DNA of 54,677 nucleotides from Parvularcula sp. (GTDB lineage: Bacteria > Pseudomonadota > Alphaproteobacteria > Caulobacterales > Parvularculaceae). Each line of letters begins with the position of its first letter. Position 1 is the first letter of the stretch. The notes under the pieces are model-generated. The model was not told the DNA's origin and ran no database searches. It saw only the letters and a list, made by a program, of their open reading frames with translations. The stretch covers positions 1 through 54,677 of the forward strand of contig PAIP01000069.1 in the NCBI GenBank assembly GCA_002704915.1, written 5' to 3'. Both the position numbers and the translations under genes were made by a program. Positions 9,006-16,998 of the stretch are shown in pieces.

Positions 9006-9761
9006 ATGACGGATCTAAAAACAAATTCCGGAACTGTGGCGAATTCAAGCCGGCATATCGAGTGGTCCGTGCGCGATAGCGTTGGGGTCTTGATGCTGAA
9101 TCGGCCTGAAAAGCGCAACGCCATGTCTTCGCATATGTATGACCTCTTTAATGAAGGCATGAGGGCGCATCAGTCAGATCCTGATGTGAAAGCGATACTG
9201 ATTGCCGCAAACGGCTCGGCGTTTTGCGCCGGCGGCGATCTCAACATGATCGATAACGCCAAGCGCGGCGTCATCAGCGCTGATAATCTGGACCTTGAAT
9301 TTTGTCAGTCGGGGTGGGTGACCAAGCCGATTGTTTGTGCGGTTGTCGGTGCGTGCGTCGGCGAAGGCGTCGCTATTGTTCTTGCGAGCGATCTTGTGAT
9401 TTGTGGCGCCTCCGCGCGATTTTGCATGCCTGAAGTGGGGTTTGGCATTCTGCCCGTCGATATTCCGTTGCTGGCCGGGCGAAGGCTCAATCCTGCCTAT
9501 ATGCTTGAGGCCTTGCTCACAGGCGATTGGAAGGATTCCACCTGGGCGGATAAGGTCGGTTTGGTCAATGAAGTCGCGCCCGATGACGAGGTCTGGGATA
9601 AGAGCTTCGCGCTCGCGAGGAAAATCGCAACTGCGCCAAGCGATGCTGCTGCGCTTGTCAAATCACTGATTTACGACGCGCGGACTCCGGGCGATATTAC
9701 CGCAATAAGAACGAACGGCGCCGCCGCCCGCGCAAAAATTCAAGAAGAGCAACGGCGCTGA
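9006..9761 (+). CDS. Enoyl-CoA hydratase/isomerase (crotonase) family protein
   Basis: A 251-residue crotonase-fold enzyme acting on CoA thioesters. The first oxyanion-hole segment is FCAGGDLNMID. The second region reads VGACVGEGVAIVLASDL. The residue matching the first catalytic glutamate of true hydratases is alanine here, while the second is kept (MPEVGFGILP). Isomerase, hydrolase or lyase chemistry is therefore more likely than plain hydration. ATG 9006 gives a normal family length. The frame is open upstream to 8694, but that part overlaps the regulatory repeat and shows no family similarity. It is followed 44 bases later by the PaaK-like ligase. Confidence 0.85.
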   Translation: MTDLKTNSGTVANSSRHIEWSVRDSVGVLMLNRPEKRNAMSSHMYDLFNEGMRAHQSDPDVKAILIAANGSAFCAGGDLNMIDNAKRGVISADNLDLEFCQSGWVTKPIVCAVVGACVGEGVAIVLASDLVICGASARFCMPEVGFGILPVDIPLLAGRRLNPAYMLEALLTGDWKDSTWADKVGLVNEVAPDDEVWDKSFALARKIATAPSDAAALVKSLIYDARTPGDITAIRTNGAAARAKIQEEQRR

Positions 9762-9805
9762 GCGCTGTTCGGACAATATTCTAGCTTGCCCGTCAGGAAC
9801 GCATA

Positions 9806-11176
9806 ATGAGTTTTGTTTTGCACCGCCCGGAAGTCGAGACGTTGTCAGGTGAAGAATTGCGGAACGTGCAGCTATCGAAATTGCGCCAGCAGCTTGTCCG
9901 TGTATATGAAAAATCGCCATATTATCGCGAAAAATTCAAATCCGCCGGTGTCGACCCGCATAACTTCAAAAGCTGGGCGGATTATGCCGCATACCCTTTC
10001 TTCGATAAGGAAGAGGAGCGGATCAGCCAGCAGCGCTCGCGTGAAGAGTTTAATCATCCTTTCGGCATGCATGTGACCTGTGGCGTTCGCGAGATCAACC
10101 GCGTCAGCGCGTCGTCCGGTACCACCGGCCTGCCAACCTATGTCGGCTATACGGCGAGGGACAGGGCGGTCTCGGAAGATAACTTTGCACGCATGGCCGC
10201 GCGAACAGGATTGGTTCGCGGCGACAGGGTAATGTTCGCAGGCGTGATGAGCATGTGGATCGTGGGCATCCCCGCAGTCGATGCTTTGCTCAATCTTGGT
10301 TTCGCCGTCATCCCGATCGGCGGGTTGGCGAAAACCGAGCGCCTTGCGCAAACGGCGATGGATACGCGTCCGGATCTCTTAATGTGCACGCCGTCATACG
10401 GACTTCATTTGATTAAATCCGTGCCGGAAAAAACGCGTTGGCGCACTCAGGATTTCGGCATCCGCAAACTTTATGTCTTCGGGGAGCCGGGAGGCAGCAT
10501 CCCGAAAATAAGGGAACAATTGTCGGAAGGCTTTGGCGGCGCGGAGATTTACGACATGTCCGGCGGCACTGGATGCAATAATCCACTTGGTATCTCGTGC
10601 GAAGAAAATTCAGGGATACATCTTTTCGCCAACGACAACGCCCTGATGGAGATATTGGATGACGACTTGCAGCCCATGCCTTTGGAACATGGCGTAGAGG
10701 GTGAGGTGGCGTTTACCGGTCTTGTAAAAGAATGCCAGCCACTAATTAGATTCCGCGACAAGGACATCATTCGTGTTTACACCGATCCGTGTCCTTGTGG
10801 ACGTCCCGGGCCGCGAATAGAGTTCCGCGGGCGCATTGACGACATGCTGCTCGTTAAGGGCGTCAACGTATATCCTAACGCTGTGCGCGACGTGGTTGCG
10901 CGGAGTTCCGATCTCGTCACTGGCGATATCCAGATCGTTCGGTATTCTTCATCCGCCGTGGTTGAAGCGCCCGTGGATGTCCAGGTTTGCCTGAAAAAAG
11001 GCGTCAGAGAAGCACAGCAGGCGGCTATCAAAGAACAGCTAGAATCCGCTATTCAAAACACGCTTCGCTTCAAGGCGCAGGTAAACCTGGTGCAGCCAGA
11101 CGCATTCAGGCCTGAATATGGCGCAACCGGAAAAGCCAAGCTGGTGAAGACGGTTTCAAATCCGGACAAGGCGTAA
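9806..11176 (+). CDS. Phenylacetate-CoA ligase-like (PaaK family) acyl/aryl-CoA ligase
   Basis: A 456-residue adenylate-forming enzyme of the PaaK type. It joins a carboxylic acid, often aromatic, to CoA using ATP. Visible blocks are the P-loop SASSGTTGLPTYVGY, the PaaK-specific cysteine motif TDPCPCGRPGPR, and the hinge/C-terminal element GRIDDMLLVKGVNVYPNAV. No paa genes (monooxygenase, ring hydrolase) accompany it, so phenylacetate itself is not the obvious substrate. Between two crotonase genes on the same strand, it probably activates an acid released by one of the island hydrolases. Confidence 0.9.
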   Translation: MSFVLHRPEVETLSGEELRNVQLSKLRQQLVRVYEKSPYYREKFKSAGVDPHNFKSWADYAAYPFFDKEEERISQQRSREEFNHPFGMHVTCGVREINRVSASSGTTGLPTYVGYTARDRAVSEDNFARMAARTGLVRGDRVMFAGVMSMWIVGIPAVDALLNLGFAVIPIGGLAKTERLAQTAMDTRPDLLMCTPSYGLHLIKSVPEKTRWRTQDFGIRKLYVFGEPGGSIPKIREQLSEGFGGAEIYDMSGGTGCNNPLGISCEENSGIHLFANDNALMEILDDDLQPMPLEHGVEGEVAFTGLVKECQPLIRFRDKDIIRVYTDPCPCGRPGPRIEFRGRIDDMLLVKGVNVYPNAVRDVVARSSDLVTGDIQIVRYSSSAVVEAPVDVQVCLKKGVREAQQAAIKEQLESAIQNTLRFKAQVNLVQPDAFRPEYGATGKAKLVKTVSNPDKA

Positions 11177-11260
11177 TCTCTATTCAGCTGCGAAAACAAA
11201 CTGCGGCTGCGGCAGCGGGCCTGGGAGTTTACGCGCAAAACTTTCTAGAAAAGGGTGACT

Positions 11261-12136
11261 ATGCTCATTGAAATGACGCAAACCGAAGACATACGCATTA
11301 TTCGCCTCGCTAATGGCGGAGCGAATATCCTGTCGATTAGCAATGGCATGGCGGCGGCGCTTTTTGATGCTTTCAACGATGCATTAACATACCCTTCCTG
11401 CAAGGCGATTATTATCGCCGGGGCGGGCCGAATGTTTTGCGGCGGCGCCGATTTAAAAGACCTACCCATCGCCGGCGAGTTGCGCGACATTTTTGACGCT
11501 ATCGAACAATCTGCGAAACCCGTTGTTGTCGCGATGCACGGTATGGCTTTAGGCGGCGCGGTGGAGTTGGCTATGGCGGGGCATGGCCGCATTGCGCATT
11601 CGGATACGCGGTTTTCATTGCCCGAGGTTAATTTAGGTCTGTTGCCCGGACTCGGCGGCACACAGAGATTGCCGCGGCTCGTCGGCGCAGAAGCGGCGCT
11701 TGAGATGATGTTGGCCGGAAAGACAATTAATGCCGAAGAGGCGCTGGCGGCCGGGCTTATCGATCATGTCACGAATGACGATGTGGTAGCGGAGGCAATG
11801 GCGCTTATTCGCAATAAAATACTGACTTATAGGCGAACGGACCAGATTACGCCGCCTGCGGACTTAAAATCAGCTCTCCAACGTCATCGCAATGAGACCC
11901 ATGATCCCTATAATCAAGCTCAGAAACTCATTCTCGACAGCGTTTCAGCGATTTCTGAGGACTTCGAAACAGGGTGCGCTGTTGAACGCAGCAATTTCGA
12001 CTTAGCTATGAAATCCGAAAATGCGCAGGAATTGCTGCGTGATTTTTTCGCCAGACGCGACAAAAAAGCCGGCCGTGAGGATGCCGGACCCGGGAACGCC
12101 GGGCGCAGCGCTTCCCAGGCCCAATTGCACTGTTGA
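11261..12136 (+). CDS. Enoyl-CoA hydratase
   Basis: A 291-residue crotonase. Both catalytic glutamates of true hydratases are present (LGGAVELAMAG and LPEVNLGLLPGLGG), and the oxyanion segment is MFCGGADLKDLP. The sequence resembles the hydratase half of multifunctional FadB-like proteins, but the dehydrogenase half is absent and the last ~25 residues are non-conserved. ATG 11261 is preferred over GTG 11255 because AAGGG lies 5-9 bases upstream of the ATG. It is third in the plus-strand unit with the other crotonase and the PaaK-like ligase, and ends 11 bases before the convergent RidA gene. Confidence 0.88.
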   Translation: MLIEMTQTEDIRIIRLANGGANILSISNGMAAALFDAFNDALTYPSCKAIIIAGAGRMFCGGADLKDLPIAGELRDIFDAIEQSAKPVVVAMHGMALGGAVELAMAGHGRIAHSDTRFSLPEVNLGLLPGLGGTQRLPRLVGAEAALEMMLAGKTINAEEALAAGLIDHVTNDDVVAEAMALIRNKILTYRRTDQITPPADLKSALQRHRNETHDPYNQAQKLILDSVSAISEDFETGCAVERSNFDLAMKSENAQELLRDFFARRDKKAGREDAGPGNAGRSASQAQLHC

Positions 12137-12147
12137 CAGTATTGGCG

Positions 12148-12555
12148 TCAGGACGGAAGCCGCACAATCAGCTCAAGTTCCAACTGCAGCTTCGGTCCGG
12201 CAAGCGCAGCGACGCCCACTCCGGTGAGACTCGGTTTGGCGCCGTCGAAAAATTTGATGAGGCTTTGCATAACGATGTCCTGGCGATCGGGGGTCAGGTC
12301 GATCATGTAAACGCGAGCGTTGACGATGTCTTCCGGCGTCGCGCCGACCGCGGTCAACGCTTTTCTCGCGTTGTCCGTGACGATATCAGCCTGTCCGGCG
12401 AGACCGTCCGGAATCTCTTCGCCATTGGCGGGCCAGGCAACTTGTCCCGAGATGTAAGCCAACCGGCCAGGTTCAGCTATGGATATCTGCGAATAGCCGA
12501 TAGCCCCGGCGTCAGGAAGCGAAGGAGGGTTCATGCGCGTGACAGGTTTTGTCAT
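12148..12555 (-). CDS. RidA family protein (single domain)
   Basis: A 135-residue YjgF/UK114 protein with the family core GRLAYISGQVAWPANGEEI. Canonical RidA uses an arginine in a PARTxVGV-type motif. Here the matching stretch reads KPSLTGVGVAAL, so the arginine is replaced. Members without it are often not imine deaminases, and some act as deaminases of other enamine-like intermediates, for example in aminomuconate metabolism. It is the last gene of a minus-strand unit: CoA ligase, isomerase, SDR, RidA. Confidence 0.88.
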   Translation of the reverse strand: MTKPVTRMNPPSLPDAGAIGYSQISIAEPGRLAYISGQVAWPANGEEIPDGLAGQADIVTDNARKALTAVGATPEDIVNARVYMIDLTPDRQDIVMQSLIKFFDGAKPSLTGVGVAALAGPKLQLELELIVRLPS

Positions 12556-12595
12556 TATTTAAAATATCCTCGTCTTTAGTTGAAGGGCGAGCGGT

Positions 12596-13453
12596 TCAGG
12601 CGTCCTCGGAGGCTCTCAACTCGCGCAGGCTCGGCACGAAGAAGTCAGGCAACAAGTCTTCGTCGGATGTTCCCTCGGGCGCGTATGCGCTCAGGTCAGT
12701 GATTCCATGCATGGCGAGAAGCTCATCATCAACAAAGAAATTGCCCGTCACCTTCGCCGCCTCGGATGTGAGTATAAGATGCGCAGCGTCGGCCATGATA
12801 TCCGGAGAGCGGAGCACGCCGCCTTGCGAGGCCGGCTTGAATTCAGCCATGGCGGCTGTGTCGATCGCCGTGCGCGGCCATAAGGCGTTGACGCCGACTT
12901 TTCCACGCAACTCGCCGGCTGCGCCCAGCACCATGAGGCTCATGCCATATTTGGCCATGGTGTAAGCGACATGCGGTGCGAACCAATGCTCGTCCAAATT
13001 AAGGGGGGGAGAAATCGAAAGCATATGCGGATTATCCGATTCCAGCAGATAAGGCAGGCATTTCTGCGTAACCAGGAAGGTTCCTCGCGCATTGACGTCA
13101 TGCATAAGATCAAACTGTTTCATCGGCGTTTCCAAGATGGCCGTGAGTTTGATCGCGCTTGCGTTGTTGACGCAGATGTCTATACCGCCAAAGGCGGACA
13201 CGGTCTTTTCGACGGCGCTCTCGACTTGAGTCTCATCTCTGATATCGCAAAGGATTGGAAGCGCCTGTCCCCCGGCGTTTCTGATCTCTTCGGCGGCTGT
13301 ATGAATTGTGCCGGGGAGCTTGGGGTGCGGTTGATCGGTTTTGGCGGCGATAGCGATGTTCGCGCCGTCTCTTGCTGCGCGCAATGCAATAGCAAGGCCA
13401 ATTCCGCGGGATCCGCCGCTGATGAAAATGGTTTTGTCCTTTAACGAAGGCAT
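12596..13453 (-). CDS. SDR oxidoreductase, HSDL2-like
   Basis: A 285-residue short-chain dehydrogenase. Cofactor motif SGGSRGIGLAIALRAA, CVNNASAI, and active-site YTMAK (YxxxK). The long loop containing QPHPKLPGTI and the C-terminal profile resemble the HSDL2/citronellol-dehydrogenase-like group, which handles hydroxyacyl or terpenoid-type substrates. ATG 13453 is used because AGGAG lies 6 bases upstream. The frame stays open to 13609, but that part overlaps the neighbour and is not conserved. Likely function is oxidation of a hydroxyl intermediate in CoA-dependent breakdown. Confidence 0.87.
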   Translation of the reverse strand: MPSLKDKTIFISGGSRGIGLAIALRAARDGANIAIAAKTDQPHPKLPGTIHTAAEEIRNAGGQALPILCDIRDETQVESAVEKTVSAFGGIDICVNNASAIKLTAILETPMKQFDLMHDVNARGTFLVTQKCLPYLLESDNPHMLSISPPLNLDEHWFAPHVAYTMAKYGMSLMVLGAAGELRGKVGVNALWPRTAIDTAAMAEFKPASQGGVLRSPDIMADAAHLILTSEAAKVTGNFFVDDELLAMHGITDLSAYAPEGTSDEDLLPDFFVPSLRELRASEDA

Positions 13454-13499
13454 TGATTTCTCCTGAACCCTTGCTGCTTGTGATGTTTCGGGATGATCG

Positions 13500-14147
13500 T
13501 CACCATCCGTTGTGTTCAAGCCACGCTTCAAGCATGGGCATGCGGTCGACGCCCCAAAACGGCTCTCCGTCGACGATAAAAGTCGGCGACCCGAAAACGC
13601 CAAGGTCAATTGCGCCTTCTACTTCGTTGCGAAATGCGTCTTTGATGGCTTTGCCGGCAAGCACATTAGCGGCGCCATCCCGGCAAAAGCCGGATTCTTC
13701 GAGAACATCGAGTATGGTCTTTTCATCGGAAATATCGCGTCCCTGCGCCCAATGGGCGCGATAAAGAGCGAGGGTCAGATCGCTCATCGACCGGCCCTCA
13801 AGCGACCGAGCCCAAGTTAAGGCGCGAGATGCGGGAACGGAGTCGAAGCCGAAGCGCGCCTTGTTTGATATGACTAGCCCGTAATATCTGGCTGTCCGTT
13901 TTATATCGTGCAGAAGATATGAACCCTTGAGCGGCAACTCCAGCGGCGGTGTCGCCTTCATGATTTTTCCCACTGATACGCGCAGCAAAAATGGGCGCCA
14001 GTTCACCTGACGGTTAAATCGTTTCGCCATCGCGCCGATCCGCTCAGCGGCGAACCATCCATAAGGAGAAATAAAGTCGAAAAAGAACTCTATCGTCGGC
14101 TTGGGAGGCGCGCCTGCTTCCGCGGAGTTGCGTAACCCAGCCTTCAT
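13500..14147 (-). CDS. 2-hydroxychromene-2-carboxylate isomerase family protein (DsbA/GST-kappa fold)
   Basis: A 215-residue thioredoxin-fold protein. The N-terminal FFFDFISPYGWFAAERI contains the serine that binds glutathione in NahD/GST-kappa enzymes, and the C-terminal GVFGSPTFIVDGEPFWG is the family hallmark. NahD isomerises a chromene carboxylate in naphthalene catabolism, but the family is broad and no PAH dioxygenase or ring-cleavage genes are here. A glutathione-dependent cis-trans isomerisation or thiol transfer is a safer reading. Its ATG overlaps the stop of the upstream CoA ligase (ATGA), so the two are translationally coupled. Confidence 0.87.
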   Translation of the reverse strand: MKAGLRNSAEAGAPPKPTIEFFFDFISPYGWFAAERIGAMAKRFNRQVNWRPFLLRVSVGKIMKATPPLELPLKGSYLLHDIKRTARYYGLVISNKARFGFDSVPASRALTWARSLEGRSMSDLTLALYRAHWAQGRDISDEKTILDVLEESGFCRDGAANVLAGKAIKDAFRNEVEGAIDLGVFGSPTFIVDGEPFWGVDRMPMLEAWLEHNGW

Positions 14148-15817
14148 ATCAGGTCCTCTTTTCCGTTTTTTTCGATTGAGATGGCGGGCAAACCGCTAGC
14201 CTCAGTCATATTCACTTCAAGCAGTTGTTTGCGTAGAGCGAATTTTTGTATTTTTCCTGATGCGGTCTGCGGGAAGGAGTCCAGAAATATCCAACTGCGA
14301 GGTACTTTAAAACTCGCCAGTTTCTCACGGCAGAATTTTTCCAAGTCTTCGGCCGCCGCAGCTTGCCCGTCACGCAAGATGAGGCATGCAGCCACTACCT
14401 CTCCCCATTCAGGGTCCGGCAGACCTATAACGGCGACGCTAGCCACGGCGGGATGTTCAAATAGGACATCTTCCACTTCCTTCGGGTAGATATTCTCACC
14501 GCCGCGGATGATCATGTCGCGCAGTCTCCCGTGAACGCGGCAATATCCAAGCGCATCCATGGCGCCGATATCGCCGGTATGGAGCCAGCCCTCCTGATCT
14601 ATAGCTGCACGTGTGGCTTCTGTGTTTTTATAATAGCCTTCCATCACACTATAACCGCGCGCGCAAATTTCACCGGAAACGTCAATCGGCGCGATATCAC
14701 CGGTTGCCGGATCAACGATTTTTAACTCGGTTTGAGGCAGGACTTTGCCAACAGTTTCAAACCATGTTGGATGCGGATCTTTCACGGCCGTATGAGTTAA
14801 ATAAGGGGACGCTTCGGTCTGGCCGAAACCGATCGCCACTTCGACGCCGAGAACTTTTTCGGCCCGGCGCACCAGTTCCGCCGGTACTGGCGCTCCGCCT
14901 AAGGTTACGAGCCGCCAGGATGATACATCGCGGGGATTGTTTTCCTGCTCCTCGAGCATTCTGATGAGCATCGTCGGAACACATAGCATGATTGTTCCAC
15001 GCTCCTGCTGAAATAGATCGAGCAACACTCCTGCGTCGAATTCCGGCGGTATAATGTGAGCGCCGCCCGTATGGAGCGCGCCTAACGTCGCCAGCCCGCA
15101 CCCTGCCGTGTGGAACATTGGCATAGGATTAACCCAGACATCACAAGCCGTAGCGCCGATGGCCTCCGCGTATAAACGGCCATTGTTGCTCAGTCCCCGG
15201 TGCGACAGGCAGGCGCCTTTGGGAAAGCCTGTGGTGCCGGAGGTGAATTGAATCTGCGCGCGGTCTGTGGCTTCGACCGTCGGTAGTGATTTCTGATTAT
15301 TGTTGCCCTTCAGATCGTCCAATGCGCTAAGGCGAAGCACAGTGTGCAGCAAGGGCAGCTCATTACGTGTTTCATCGAGGATTTGAAGAAGATTTCGGCC
15401 TCTGTAGTGATCCTGGACGACAACGCCGCGTGCGTCCGATTTTTCCAGAACATATTTCAGTTCATGCGCAAGGTAGGCGGGATTGACTGTCACCAGAACG
15501 AGACCGGCGAGCGATGCGCCGAGTTCGAGCAGCACCCATTCAGGACAGTTGCTTGCCCAGACCGCCACATGATCGCCAGGTTCGAAGTGCTGCAACAACG
15601 CGTTTGCGACTTTGCGGCTTTCTTCGGCAAGCCCGGCATAACTCCAGCGACGCCTGGCGCCCCCAGCGCCGCCGTCAATTAGGGCTGTTCGGGCGGCGTG
15701 TGTCTCCGCCAGTCGCATGAGCGCGGCGCCAATCGTTTCTTCTAAGATGGGACTGCTTTTGTCGGCTGGTGAATAAGAGCTCGTCAGCGACTTCGGGTTA
15801 GCACGCATGTCCTGCAT
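14144..15817 (-). CDS. AMP-dependent acyl-CoA synthetase (FadD-like)
   Basis: A 557-residue adenylate-forming ligase of the medium/long-chain acyl-CoA synthetase group. Motifs in order: FTSGTTGFPKGA (ATP P-loop), GFGQTEASP, TGDIGAMDALGY, RDMIIRGGENIYPKEVED, and the catalytic lysine in SGKIQKFALRK. ATG 15817 is favoured because GGGAG lies 8 bases upstream. The frame stays open to 15877 without conserved sequence. It heads the minus-strand unit with the isomerase, SDR and RidA, and is divergent from the alpha/beta-hydrolase. It is the second CoA ligase of the island, which suggests two acids, or two steps, need activation. Confidence 0.9.
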   Translation of the reverse strand: MQDMRANPKSLTSSYSPADKSSPILEETIGAALMRLAETHAARTALIDGGAGGARRRWSYAGLAEESRKVANALLQHFEPGDHVAVWASNCPEWVLLELGASLAGLVLVTVNPAYLAHELKYVLEKSDARGVVVQDHYRGRNLLQILDETRNELPLLHTVLRLSALDDLKGNNNQKSLPTVEATDRAQIQFTSGTTGFPKGACLSHRGLSNNGRLYAEAIGATACDVWVNPMPMFHTAGCGLATLGALHTGGAHIIPPEFDAGVLLDLFQQERGTIMLCVPTMLIRMLEEQENNPRDVSSWRLVTLGGAPVPAELVRRAEKVLGVEVAIGFGQTEASPYLTHTAVKDPHPTWFETVGKVLPQTELKIVDPATGDIAPIDVSGEICARGYSVMEGYYKNTEATRAAIDQEGWLHTGDIGAMDALGYCRVHGRLRDMIIRGGENIYPKEVEDVLFEHPAVASVAVIGLPDPEWGEVVAACLILRDGQAAAAEDLEKFCREKLASFKVPRSWIFLDSFPQTASGKIQKFALRKQLLEVNMTEASGLPAISIEKNGKEDLI

Positions 15818-15891
15818 TTTGGCGTTCTCCCATCGTTTCCCGCAAACGCGCCAATAGGGGAAGGCGCCCCTCTCCACATATTTGCGCGAAG

Positions 15892-15923
15892 TGCATTATT
15901 TGAAATTTTGCAAATATTGACAT
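15892..15923. promoter_or_regulatory. Divergent promoter sites TGCATTATTTG and TGCAAATATTGACAT
   Basis: In the region between the divergent CoA ligase and alpha/beta-hydrolase genes, TGCATTATTTG (15892-15902) is followed by TGCAAATATTGACAT (15909-15923). The second 15-mer recurs exactly at 22673-22687 before the second TonB receptor. The first matches half of the 22-base palindrome at 20257-20278. GTCAATAT, the same core in reverse, also occurs at 16962-16969 before the aldehyde dehydrogenase. Confidence 0.5.
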
Positions 15924-16041
15924 ACTGCACGCAAGCCGTAAAGTTGGAGCGCTGAAAACCGAACAAAAAACCGGGCTGGCGTGGGCGGCTGCCAAAACAA
16001 GCATGTACAAAGCCTGTCCGACCGGGAGGGAGCGTAGCGCT

Positions 16042-16905
16042 ATGTCGTCAGCAAGAGGCGTCCCTGTAAGGGATACGATTTTATGGGTTGAGGACACTGG
16101 CGAAGTGGACTTGCCGGTTATCCTTTGTCTGCATTCTCTATTCGTCGACGGCCGCATGTTTGAAGGCCTTGTGCGGGAGGCCAAGGGGCGTTTTCGTGTT
16201 GTCCGCCCGGATTTCCGATCGCAGGGAAGCAGCGCGCCGGCCACGGGCGAGATCGTGTCCATGGAAGAGTGCGCCGAAGATATGTTGGCGCTGATCGATG
16301 TTATGAAATTACCCCCCTTGCACATCGCTGCAGCCTCCATGGGCGGCGATGTGTCCGTGCGGATGGCGGCGGCCCGGCCAAATCTTTTCTCGTCCATGCT
16401 GATGATGGGTTCGTCGGTGCGGGCTGAGCCGCCGGACCAGAAAGCTCAGTTTACGCAATTGCTGGAGCGCACCCTGGCAACCGGTTTTGCTGGAGAGGAT
16501 CTCGAGATGCTGATGGCGATCATGTTCGGTGCTGCGACTCGAGGACGGAGGGATATGCAGCCAATACTTGATTATTGGCGTGTGAGAATGGAGTTGCTTC
16601 CACGCTCGGCATGGCCGGCCATGTATGGCGTTCTGGAGCGGAAAAGTGCAAGCGCTGCGCTTCGCAAAATCAAGACGCCGACCTTGATAATCAATGGCAA
16701 AGACGACATCGCCCGGCCTCCTGCATGGGCCAAGGAGGTGGCCGAGGGCATTAAAAGCGCCGAATTGATGATGTTAGACGGCATCGGTCACAGCCCGATT
16801 CTCGAAGCGCCCGACATCGTTATCCCAAGGATGCTGCAATTTTTTGAACGCGCCTCTGGCGGCGCCAGGCAGTCAAGAAAGCTTTTTGGCGGGTTGCTTG
16901 GTTGA
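16042..16905 (+). CDS. Alpha/beta-hydrolase
   Basis: A 287-residue hydrolase of the esterase/lactonase-like fold. The nucleophile elbow is AASMGGDVS, the acid residue is probably in NGKDDIARP, and the histidine is in GIGHSPILEAP. It resembles enol-lactone hydrolases and related catabolic esterases. ATG 16042 follows a GGGAG at 10 bases. The earlier ATG at 16003 has no ribosome site. It begins the plus-strand unit with aldehyde dehydrogenase and SDR, so it may cleave an ester, lactone or C-C bond to feed those enzymes. Confidence 0.87.
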   Translation: MSSARGVPVRDTILWVEDTGEVDLPVILCLHSLFVDGRMFEGLVREAKGRFRVVRPDFRSQGSSAPATGEIVSMEECAEDMLALIDVMKLPPLHIAAASMGGDVSVRMAAARPNLFSSMLMMGSSVRAEPPDQKAQFTQLLERTLATGFAGEDLEMLMAIMFGAATRGRRDMQPILDYWRVRMELLPRSAWPAMYGVLERKSASAALRKIKTPTLIINGKDDIARPPAWAKEVAEGIKSAELMMLDGIGHSPILEAPDIVIPRMLQFFERASGGARQSRKLFGGLLG

Positions 16906-16998
16906 GGCGCGTGGTGGGAACCAGGCGTTTCAATGAAGCATGAGGCGGCGGAAAAATAGACGTCAATATAACTTATTTCACGCAAGGGAGCGCCAAAG

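Noticed and set aside
9806-11176. Phenylacetate catabolism
   Set aside because: A PaaK-like ligase alone is not enough; no paaABCDE-type monooxygenase, paaZ or paaG genes are found.
13500-14147. Naphthalene/PAH degradation island based on the hydroxychromene-carboxylate isomerase-like gene
   Set aside because: The fold family is broad, and no ring-hydroxylating dioxygenase, extradiol dioxygenase or hydratase-aldolase genes accompany it.
16003-16041. Longer N-terminus for the alpha/beta-hydrolase
   Set aside because: ATG 16003 has no ribosome site, while ATG 16042 has GGGAG at a usable distance and fits the fold start.
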